Positions 48,588 to 54,928 of a stretch of 54,928 nucleotides of DNA are shown here, one piece after another. The notes under the pieces are model-generated. The model worked only from the letters and a program-made list of their open reading frames with translations. It was not told the DNA's origin and did no database searches. The first letter of the stretch is position 1, and each line of letters opens with the position of its first letter. Made by a program: the position numbers and the translations under genes. Origin of the DNA: Corallococcus carmarthensis (GTDB lineage Bacteria; Myxococcota; Myxococcia; Myxococcales; Myxococcaceae); assembly GCF_003611695.1 (NCBI RefSeq), contig NZ_RAWE01000047.1:1-54928 (forward strand), in the 5' to 3' direction.

Positions 48588-49595
48588 GTGAACGCCTTGG
48601 AATCCCTCCAAACCATCGGCAGCCCCGTCATGTGGGGCGGCTTCATCGCTTTTGTCTTCGCGATGCTCGCGTTGGACCTCGGTGTGTTCCACCGCAAGGC
48701 CCACACGGTGAGCTTCAAGGAGGCCGGGGCCTGGAGCGCGGTGTGGGTGAGCCTGTCGCTGGCGTTCAACGCCTTCCTGTGGTGGCGCTTCGGCGCCGGG
48801 CCGGGCATGGAGTTCCTCACCGGCTACCTCATCGAGAAGTCGCTCTCCGTCGACAACATCTTCGTCTTCGTCGTCATCTTCTCCACGATGAAGGTGCCGG
48901 CCATCCACCAGCACCGGGTGCTCTTCTGGGGCATCCTGAGCGCGCTGGTGCTGCGCGCGGCGATGATCTTCGCGGGCGTGGCGATGCTGGAGCGCTTCCA
49001 CTGGCTCATCTACGTCTTCGGCGCCTTCCTCATCATCACGGGCGTGAAGCTCTTCATCCAGCGCAACCATGAGGAGCACCCGGAGGACGGCTGGCTGATG
49101 CGCACCGCCCGCCGCGTGATTCCCTCCACGCCGCACTTCCACGGGCAGCACTTCCTCACGGTGGAGAACGGCCGGAAGCTGGCGACGCCGCTGCTCATGG
49201 CGCTGATGCTGGTGGAGGCGTCCGACGTGCTCTTCGCGCTGGACTCCATCCCCGCCATCTTCGCGGTGACGCGCGACCCGTTCATCGTCTTCACGTCGAA
49301 CATCTTCGCCATCCTGGGCCTGCGCTCGCTCTTCTTCCTGATGGCCGGAGCGATGGAGAAGTTCACCTATCTGAAGGTCGGCCTCTCCGGCGTGCTCGTG
49401 TTCGTGGGCGCGAAGATGGCGCTGGTGGACGTGGTGCACCTGTCGCCGGCCGTGTCCCTGGGCGTCATCGCGCTGGTGCTGGGTTCCAGCATCGTGGCCT
49501 CGCTGGTGAAGGCCCGGAACACGCCGCCGCACGCGCCCACCGGTGACACGTCACCGGAGGTCCCGCGCAACACGCCGGCCCCCGCGAAGAGCTGA
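48588..49595 (+). CDS. TerC/Alx-family integral membrane protein
   Basis: This 335-residue protein has about nine hydrophobic helices and the TerC hallmarks MLALDLGVFHRKAHTVSFKEA, GYLIEKSLSVDNIFVFVVIF, LLMALMLVEASDVLFALDSIPAIFAVT and TSNIFAILGLRSLFF. The acidic residues inside helices suggest metal (Mn or Ca) transport, as established for Alx/MntP-like roles of the family. The last 30 residues are a Pro/Ala/Thr tail. GTG 48588 is the best start; TTG 48555 gives a longer frame. A perfect terminator follows. Confidence 0.92.
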   Translation: MNALESLQTIGSPVMWGGFIAFVFAMLALDLGVFHRKAHTVSFKEAGAWSAVWVSLSLAFNAFLWWRFGAGPGMEFLTGYLIEKSLSVDNIFVFVVIFSTMKVPAIHQHRVLFWGILSALVLRAAMIFAGVAMLERFHWLIYVFGAFLIITGVKLFIQRNHEEHPEDGWLMRTARRVIPSTPHFHGQHFLTVENGRKLATPLLMALMLVEASDVLFALDSIPAIFAVTRDPFIVFTSNIFAILGLRSLFFLMAGAMEKFTYLKVGLSGVLVFVGAKMALVDVVHLSPAVSLGVIALVLGSSIVASLVKARNTPPHAPTGDTSPEVPRNTPAPAKS

Positions 49596-49652
49596 CGCCT
49601 TTCGCCGGACAAACCTTTCCTGGCTGTGGGTCCCATGGGGTGTGGGGCTCCG

Positions 49653-49695
49653 GGCCCGGGCCCCCGAAGCGCATGGGGGCTCGGGCCTCTTTTTT
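49653..49695 (+). terminator. Rho-independent terminator of the TerC gene
   Basis: GGCCCGGGCCCCC (49653-49665) pairs with GGGGGCTCGGGCC (49675-49687) with one G-T pair across a 9-base loop, followed by TCTTTTTT. It abuts the stop of the convergent gene. Confidence 0.9.
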
Positions 49696-50033
49696 CAGTG
49701 GGCCCGCGACAGCTCCATGAACTCCAACCAGGAGCGGATGGCGTCCTCGAACTCCTCCAGGGGCAGGTCCTGGGAGCGGCCGGGGATGGCCACCTCGCTG
49801 TGGATGGAGGCGCGGGCCCGGTTGAGCTCCAGGCTCCAGGTGTCGCCGGTGACGTCCCACCGGTCCCGCCTTCCCTGCCGCAGCGCCGTCAGCACGCGCA
49901 GCATCCCCTGCGCCCGGTCCAGATCCGGCCGCAGCTCCTGGGCGAGGTAGTCCGCCAGCACGTCGTCGGGCGGCAGGCCACTCACGACCGCCCGTCCCTG
50001 CTGATCCCACGTGAATCGCAATGTCCTGGGCAC
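49695..50033 (-). CDS. Hypothetical small protein, possibly YacL-like
   Basis: This ~112-residue protein starts at GTG 50033 in this reading; the open frame continues to 50183 with less protein-like sequence. It opens PRTLRFTWDQQGRAVV, has a helix LADYLAQELRPDLDRAQGMLRVL, then WDVTGDTWSLELNRARASIHSEV and a C-terminal LEEFEDAIRSWLEFMEL. The layout loosely resembles the YacL/UPF0231 family; the match is weak. It is convergent with the TerC gene. Confidence 0.55.
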   Translation of the reverse strand: MPRTLRFTWDQQGRAVVSGLPPDDVLADYLAQELRPDLDRAQGMLRVLTALRQGRRDRWDVTGDTWSLELNRARASIHSEVAIPGRSQDLPLEEFEDAIRSWLEFMELSRAH

Positions 50034-50182
50034 GGCCGTGACGGTCGCACAATCCGTGGATCGCGGGCCACGACCCGCCCCGGTCGATTGCGCCGGAACC
50101 CGACACTGCGGCCCTGCCGCGTGCGGCAGCCAACGGGCGTCTCCGCCCGGCGAACAGCGGCGTGTCAGACGCTGGAAAAGCA

Positions 50183-50216
50183 AAAGGCCGTGAGCCCTGG
50201 AGGACTCACGGCCTTT
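50183..50216. terminator. Bidirectional Rho-independent terminator
   Basis: AAAGGCCGTGAG (50183-50194) and CTCACGGCCTTT (50205-50216) form a perfect 12-bp stem with a 10-base loop and T/A tracts on both sides. It terminates the leftward tRNA-Val transcript, 10 bases after the tRNA. Confidence 0.92.
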
Positions 50217-50226
50217 CTTTTGAAAT

Positions 50227-50297
50227 GGGCGCGGCAGGTTTCGAACCTGCGACCCCTGCCGTGTGAAGGCAGTGCTCTACCGCTGAGCTACGCGCCC
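50227..50297 (-). tRNA. tRNA-Val (anticodon CAC)
   Basis: The minus strand gives a complete cloverleaf of 71 bases: acceptor GGGCGCG with CGCGCCC, D arm GCTC/GAGC, anticodon arm CTGCC-TTCACAC-GGCAG giving CAC, and T arm GCAGG-TTCGAAA-CCTGC. CCA is not encoded. A perfect terminator follows. Confidence 0.95.
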
Positions 50298-50381
50298 TGC
50301 TGTCTGCTGCCCGCCGCGCCACCGCTGCGCAACGGACGCGGCGGTAAATGCCATCCGCTCGCGCGGGTGTCAACGCATTTC

Positions 50382-50666
50382 CTAGGAGGATTCTTCCGAC
50401 AGCGCCTCCAGCTTCTCGTCCAGCTCACGCAGGCGGCGCTTGAGGCCCGCGAGCTGCTTTCCCACGGCCTTGAAGTCCCCCTTCGGCGCGAAGTGCAGGG
50501 CCTTCATGACCTCTTCCTGCCCGCGGTCCAGGGCCTGCTTGCCGCGCTGGACCCGGCCAATGGCCTGGGCCAAGGCCAGGGCGCGCTTCTCGTCGGCCAT
50601 GAGCTTCTCCATGGCCAGGCTGGACAGCCCCAGCGCCTGCTTCTTCAAGTCGTCCCGGATGCCCAT
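50382..50666 (-). CDS. Small coiled-coil hypothetical protein
   Basis: This 94-residue charged helical protein has heptad-like segments (LKKQALGLSSLAMEKLM, LKRRLRELDEKLEAL). It is not recognised. It starts 19 bp after the SCP2-like gene and is the last gene of a three-gene operon led by the Hsp70-like protein, so a role with that chaperone or lipid-binding protein is possible. Confidence 0.75.
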   Translation of the reverse strand: MGIRDDLKKQALGLSSLAMEKLMADEKRALALAQAIGRVQRGKQALDRGQEEVMKALHFAPKGDFKAVGKQLAGLKRRLRELDEKLEALSEESS

Positions 50667-50685
50667 GGTGGCGGTCCTCTGGCCT

Positions 50686-51111
50686 TTAGGGGCCGTCAGG
50701 GAACTCGGTCTTCAGCGCGGCGAAGACGCGGTCCGCGATGCCCTTGTAGCGCATGCGTTCGATGAGCGGCTGCAGGTCCCCGCGCATGGAGATGCGGCGC
50801 TTGAGCACGGCCTCCACGGGGTCCAGCGTGCCCAGCAGGAGCTGCTTCCAGACGGAATAGGGCGCGCGGGCCAGGTACACCGGCTCCAGCTCGTCCAGGT
50901 CGTCCGGATCCGACAGCACCCGGGCCCGCTTGATGTTGCAGTCGCCGGGCTCCACGTGGACGACGAAGGACTTGTCCAGCTTGCCCTTCTCCGCCTCGAT
51001 GATGGCCCCGAAGTCGCCCTTCCAGCCCTTGCCGGCGATGGCGCACTCCGGATCTGCATTGGTGAGCCGGACGGCTTCGTCCAGCCATTCCTTCGACGGA
51101 AACTTCGGCAT
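50686..51111 (-). CDS. SCP2 sterol-binding-like domain protein
   Basis: This 141-residue protein resembles SCP2 lipid-binding domains: an N-terminal helix (SKEWLDEAVRLTNADPE), strands KGWKGDFGAII and KSFVVHVEPGDC, a YLARAPYSVWKQLLLGTLDPVEAVL helix, and the ISMRGDLQPLIERM segment. SCP2 domains bind lipids or acyl-CoA in a hydrophobic tunnel; the ligand is unknown. The gene begins 9 bp after the Hsp70-like gene. Confidence 0.75.
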   Translation of the reverse strand: MPKFPSKEWLDEAVRLTNADPECAIAGKGWKGDFGAIIEAEKGKLDKSFVVHVEPGDCNIKRARVLSDPDDLDELEPVYLARAPYSVWKQLLLGTLDPVEAVLKRRISMRGDLQPLIERMRYKGIADRVFAALKTEFPDGP

Positions 51112-51120
51112 CGCGCCTCC

Positions 51121-52743
51121 CTACCCCCTACGGAAGATGCTCTTGATGCTGGAGAAGAGGCCGCGGTCGTCGCTCGGCCCGCTGCTGTTCGACGGAGCGG
51201 CCTGCGCGTTGCGCGAGGCCACCTCCTGCAGCGCCTTCTTCAACTGCTCCGGTGTGTCGCGGGTGGCCAGATCCACCTTGCGCGACATGCCGTTCGCGTC
51301 CTCCACCTGCACCTGGAGGAGACACTCCTCGGTGAGGCGGAAGTCGATCTTCCGGCCCGCGGCTGCGGCCGGCACGCGGACGGTGCCCAGGTACTCGTTG
51401 TCCACCATCAGGTCGCTGTCACCCTGGTAGATGTCCAGCTCGATGAACTGCGCGCCCGGCTGCTGCGGCGGCGGCAGGCGGAAGCTCTTCACCATCGGGA
51501 TGAGCGAGTTCTTCTCGATGATGCGCTTCACACGGCCGTTGGGCATCGCGTAGCCAATGGGCATGGACAGCGCGTCCAGCAGCGTCACCGCGTCGATGCT
51601 GCCCAGCGAATCCCCCAAGAGCGCCGCGCCCAGGGCCACGCACTCGTCCGGGTGCACGCCCTTGCGCGGGGCCTTGCCGAAGTGGGCCTGGATCTTCTGC
51701 TGCACCAGCGGCATGCGGCTCTGGCCGCCCACCAGGATGATCTCGTCGATCTCCGAGCGGCTGATGCCCTTCTCCGCGAGCACGCGGTCGCAGATGTCGA
51801 AGGTGCGGTCCACCAGGTCGCCGGTGAGGTTGTTCAAGTAGTCGCGGGTCAGCGGGATGCGCAGGTCCAGCGGCTTGCCCTTGCGCTCCTCGATGTACGG
51901 CAGGTCGATGACGACGTTCGGGATGAGCGTCAGGTCGATCTTCGCGGCCTCGGCGGCGTTCTTGATGCGCTGGAGGGCGATGGGGCTTTCGGTCAGGTCG
52001 ACCTTGGTCTCGTCGCGGAAGCGCTCCAGCACGTACTCCATGATGCGGTTGTCGAAGTCCGCGCCACCCAGGAAGGAGTCGCCGCCGGTGGCCAGCACTT
52101 CGAAGACGTTGCCGGCCAGGTGCAGCACGCTGACGTCGAAGGTGCCGCCGCCCAGGTCATAGACGAGGACCTTCTGATCCAGGCCCCGGTTGAAGCCGTA
52201 GGCCAGCGCCGCGGCGGTGGGCTCGTTGACGATGCGCTTGACGTCGAAGCCGGCCAGCCGCCCCGCTTCCTTGACGGCATTGCGCTGGTTGTCGTTGTAG
52301 TAGGCGGGGACGGAGATGACGGCCGCGTCGATGGGGCCGCCCAGGAACTGCTCCGCGATCGTCTTCAGCTGCGACAGCACGAAGCTGGAGATCTGCGGCA
52401 GCGTGTAGAGCTTGCCGCCCATCGTCACCGCCGCGTCCCCGTTGGGGTCCTCGACGATGTCGTAGGGGAAGTACCCCTTGAGGTCTTCCACCGCCTTCGA
52501 ATGGTACTTGCGGCCGATCAGCCGCTTGGTGCCCCAGAGCGTATTCTTGGGGTTGGTGACCATCTGATCCTTGGCCACGCCGCCGACCAGCAGGTCGTTC
52601 TTGGAGGACAGCGCGACCACGGAGGGCAGGATGAGGTTGCCACGGTCCGTGGGGACGATCTTCGGGATGCGGTTTCGCACGGACGCCACCAGGGTGTTGG
52701 TGGTGCCCAGGTCAATCCCGACGATGCGAGGTCTGTCCGCCAT
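51121..52743 (-). CDS. Hsp70/DnaK-like chaperone without a full lid
   Basis: This 540-residue Hsp70 starts at ATG 52743 (ADRPRIVGIDLGTTNTLVAS). The nucleotide-binding domain is intact: VYDLGGGTFDVSVLH, NEPTAAALAYGF, LVGGQSRMPLVQQKI. The beta substrate-binding domain is present (FIELDIYQGDS). The C-terminus is shorter than in DnaK, with only a brief helix and a Ser-rich linker ending FRRG, so most of the helical lid is missing. No DnaJ or GrpE is adjacent. Myxobacteria have several specialised DnaK homologues, such as SglK in motility; which one this is cannot be told. Confidence 0.9.
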   Translation of the reverse strand: MADRPRIVGIDLGTTNTLVASVRNRIPKIVPTDRGNLILPSVVALSSKNDLLVGGVAKDQMVTNPKNTLWGTKRLIGRKYHSKAVEDLKGYFPYDIVEDPNGDAAVTMGGKLYTLPQISSFVLSQLKTIAEQFLGGPIDAAVISVPAYYNDNQRNAVKEAGRLAGFDVKRIVNEPTAAALAYGFNRGLDQKVLVYDLGGGTFDVSVLHLAGNVFEVLATGGDSFLGGADFDNRIMEYVLERFRDETKVDLTESPIALQRIKNAAEAAKIDLTLIPNVVIDLPYIEERKGKPLDLRIPLTRDYLNNLTGDLVDRTFDICDRVLAEKGISRSEIDEIILVGGQSRMPLVQQKIQAHFGKAPRKGVHPDECVALGAALLGDSLGSIDAVTLLDALSMPIGYAMPNGRVKRIIEKNSLIPMVKSFRLPPPQQPGAQFIELDIYQGDSDLMVDNEYLGTVRVPAAAAGRKIDFRLTEECLLQVQVEDANGMSRKVDLATRDTPEQLKKALQEVASRNAQAAPSNSSGPSDDRGLFSSIKSIFRRG

Positions 52744-52898
52744 GAAGGTCAACGTGCGCAGCTCAGGGGGAGGCCGCGCCCGTCCTCACTCTCTAGCACG
52801 TCGAGGCGTCGCGTGCGCGTTTCTAGGCGGACGCTTCCTCCCTGACTGTAGTTCTGGGCTGCCCGCCCACCAGGGAGGCTGATTCGGGGCTGCCGGGC

Positions 52899-54928
52899 CT
52901 ACAAGTCCCGGTCTGGATCCGGTCCCAGTTCGCGCAGGCGGATCGGCCCGTCGGGCTCTGGGGGCGGAAGGGTTTCACACACCGCGTCAGGGCCCGCCGG
53001 CAGCTCGGCCAGGAAGCGCGACGGGGTGAGCAGCAGGCGTCCGTCCTCCCGGGGCAGCGAGGTGTGGGGGTACACGAGCCACAGCGCCTCCCGGGCCCGG
53101 GTGACGGCGACGTAGAAGAGGCGGCGCTCCTCCTCCTCGTTCTCCGGGGCGCGCGTGGCCTGCGACAGGGGGAAGCGCCCGTCCACGAGCCCCAGCACGA
53201 AGACGGTCCGCCACTCCAGCCCCTTGGCCTGATGGACCGTGGTGAGGGTGAGCACGTCGTCCGGGGATTCACCGTCCAGGGCGGCCCTGGCGGAGAACTC
53301 GGCCACCAAGGCGATGGCGGACAGGAAGCGGGGCACGTCCTCGAAGCGGCAGGCGAACTCCTGGAGCTGGCGCAGGTCCTCCGCGCGAGGGTCCTCCGCT
53401 TCCGGGGCGGCCGGGGGCTCGCGCGCGGCCAGCACGTCCTTGATCAGCGCGCCCGGGCTCCCCAGGCTCCGGAGCCCTCCGGCGGACAACGTGGTCATCA
53501 GCGCCTGGAAGCGCTGGAAGGCGGCCTGGGCCTTGCGAGGCACGTGGGCCTGGACGTCCGGGTGGGCCAGCGCGTCCGGCAGGGACAGCTCCGGGGGCAG
53601 CGCGGCCAGGGCGGTCCACAGGTGCTCGGTGCTGGCGGTGCCCACGCCGGGGAGCTTCCGCGCGAGCCGCTTGAAGGCCAGTTCGTCCGCGCGGTGGTGC
53701 GCCCAGCGCAGGTGGGCGAGCGCGTCCTTGACGTGGGTCTGCTCGAAGAAGCGCACCCCGGAGCGCACGCGGAACGGCAGCCCGTGGCGCGCCAGCTCCA
53801 ACTGCAGCTCCAGCGAGTGCAGGTGGGCGCGGTACAGCACGGCCATGGACTCCAGCCGCTGGCCCCGGGCGCGCAGTTCGAGGACGCGCTCGGCGACGAA
53901 GGCGGCCTGGGCCTTCACGTCACGGGTGGGGACCACCTGGGGCACGGGGCCGGGCGCGCCGTCGGACACGAGCGTCTTGGGGAACTGGCGCGTGTTGCGC
54001 GCGATGACGGCGTTGGCCAGCCGCAGCACCTGGGGCGTGGAGCGGTAGTTGCGCGTGAGCGGGTAGATGCCGCAGCCGGGGTAGCGCTGGGGGAAGTCGA
54101 TGATGTTGGTGAACTCCGCGCCCCGGAAGCTGTAGATGGACTGGCAGTCGTCGCCCACGACGGTGAGGTTCTTGCGCTCGCCCACGAGCAGGTCCACGAG
54201 GTCGCCCTGGAGGCGGTTCGTGTCCTGGTACTCGTCCACGAGCACGCCCTGGAAGCGCCCGGTGAGCTCCGCGCGGATGGACGGGTGGTCCTCCAGGAGC
54301 CGCTTCAGGTGCGCGAGCAGGTCGTCGTAGTCCATCAGGTGCAGCTGCACCTTGCGCTGCTGGAAGCGGCGCGCGGTGGCGAACACCTCCGGGGCCACGG
54401 GGAGCATCTCCCTGCGCCGGTCCACCAGCACCTGGGACACGGGCTGCTGGAGGTTGGTGGCCAGGGAGACCAGGTCCAGCAGCGCGTCCGGGCGCGGGAA
54501 GCGCTTGTCGCTGCGCAGCTTCCGCTCCGCCAGGCACGTGGCCATCAGGTCGCGAGCGTCCTCGCGGTCCAGCACCGTGAAGCCGGTGGAGAAGCCCAGC
54601 GCCCCCGCGTGCTGGCGCAGCAGCACGTGCGCCGCGTGGTGGAACGTGCCGCCCAGGAGGCTGCCCACGTCCGCGAAGCCGCCGGCCAGCTCCTCCACGC
54701 GGCGGATCATCTCGCGCGCGGCCTTGTTGGTGAACGTGAGCAGCAGCAACGAGGACGGCGGGACGCCCCGCTCCAGCATGCGGGCCACGCGGTACGTGAG
54801 CGTTCGCGTCTTGCCGGAGCCCGCCCCGGCGATGACCAGCACGGGCCCCTCCCCTGCTTCCACCGCCGCGCGCTGCTCGTCGTTGAGCGCGCCGTCCAGG
54901 TCCAGACGGCGCGGGGGCGCTCCGGCGG
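52899..54928 (-). CDS. UvrD/PcrA-type superfamily 1 DNA helicase (5' end off window)
   Basis: About 676 residues are visible; the frame stays open to the window edge, so the start is missing. Motifs in order: LNDEQRAAVEAG (Q motif), AGAGSGKTRTL (I), FTNKAAREM (Ia), VDEYQDTNR (II), DDCQSIYSFRGA (III), RNYRSTPQ (IV), TVHQAKGLEWRTVFVLGLVDG (V) and YVAVTRARE (VI). It is a 3'-5' helicase of DNA repair or replication. The GTG at 54863 is inside the Q-motif region and is not the start. The C-terminus carries only a short acidic/Pro tail. Confidence 0.95.
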   Translation of the reverse strand, partial: AGAPPRRLDLDGALNDEQRAAVEAGEGPVLVIAGAGSGKTRTLTYRVARMLERGVPPSSLLLLTFTNKAAREMIRRVEELAGGFADVGSLLGGTFHHAAHVLLRQHAGALGFSTGFTVLDREDARDLMATCLAERKLRSDKRFPRPDALLDLVSLATNLQQPVSQVLVDRRREMLPVAPEVFATARRFQQRKVQLHLMDYDDLLAHLKRLLEDHPSIRAELTGRFQGVLVDEYQDTNRLQGDLVDLLVGERKNLTVVGDDCQSIYSFRGAEFTNIIDFPQRYPGCGIYPLTRNYRSTPQVLRLANAVIARNTRQFPKTLVSDGAPGPVPQVVPTRDVKAQAAFVAERVLELRARGQRLESMAVLYRAHLHSLELQLELARHGLPFRVRSGVRFFEQTHVKDALAHLRWAHHRADELAFKRLARKLPGVGTASTEHLWTALAALPPELSLPDALAHPDVQAHVPRKAQAAFQRFQALMTTLSAGGLRSLGSPGALIKDVLAAREPPAAPEAEDPRAEDLRQLQEFACRFEDVPRFLSAIALVAEFSARAALDGESPDDVLTLTTVHQAKGLEWRTVFVLGLVDGRFPLSQATRAPENEEEERRLFYVAVTRAREALWLVYPHTSLPREDGRLLLTPSRFLAELPAGPDAVCETLPPPEPDGPIRLRELGPDPDRDL

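Noticed and set aside
50440..52845. 801-codon rightward open frame
   Set aside because: It is the shadow of the Hsp70 and SCP2-like genes; no family features.

Overview
The window is very GC-rich and densely packed, with large serine/threonine kinases, FHA/GAF histidine kinases, orphan secondary-metabolism enzymes and an NHLP-type TOMM peptide locus. This is typical of a myxobacterium, probably in or near Myxococcus/Corallococcus; no marker in the window fixes the genus.

Positions 1-9092 look like the right-hand part of an integrated phage or integrative element. About fifteen short genes run leftward, almost all coupled by 4-8 bp stop/start overlaps. They include a PP2C phosphatase, a LexA-like winged helix, a DUF5131 (Gp37/Gp68) protein, two ASCH-type proteins, DUF1643, an SNF2 helicase with a PD-(D/E)XK nuclease, and small Cys-rich or membrane proteins. 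The block stops exactly at the 3' end of tRNA-Arg(CCT), a classic integration target. One gene (3641-4915) runs against the operon and looks like a cargo modification-dependent restriction enzyme; it appears to have cut short a small membrane-protein gene. No integrase is in the window.

Positions 9545-15275 hold an orphan CmlA-like diiron oxygenase, katG and a sedolisin protease. Positions 15371-28425 form the main system, a TOMM/RiPP locus. The rightward operon encodes a C-D fused YcaO cyclodehydratase, a B12 radical SAM enzyme, an amidohydrolase and a SagB-type dehydrogenase. Convergent to it lies an FHA-GAF histidine kinase, a TOMM-system kinase/cyclase/AAA fusion protein and a 139-residue precursor with a Cys-rich tail, translationally coupled or nearly so.

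Positions 28513-33845 carry cysDNC (sulfate activation) plus a type II thioesterase and an Sfp-type phosphopantetheinyl transferase, which serve polyketide/peptide synthases elsewhere. Positions 33948-40488 carry a DUF2183 phosphatase, then a coupled operon of processive GT2 synthase, coiled-coil membrane protein, TolC-like protein and lectin-like anchored protein (a candidate exopolysaccharide synthesis/export unit), followed by an astacin-like protein whose catalytic Glu is replaced by Asp.

Positions 40592-45274 are a purine (ureide) breakdown operon: an FAD/NAD(P) flavoprotein in the place of urate oxidase, then allB, alc, uraD and uraH. After it come a metallo-beta-lactamase/Rieske fusion protein, a lipoprotein, a TerC-family membrane protein, a small unknown protein, tRNA-Val(CAC), an Hsp70-SCP2-coiled-coil operon and the start-truncated gene of a UvrD/PcrA-type helicase.
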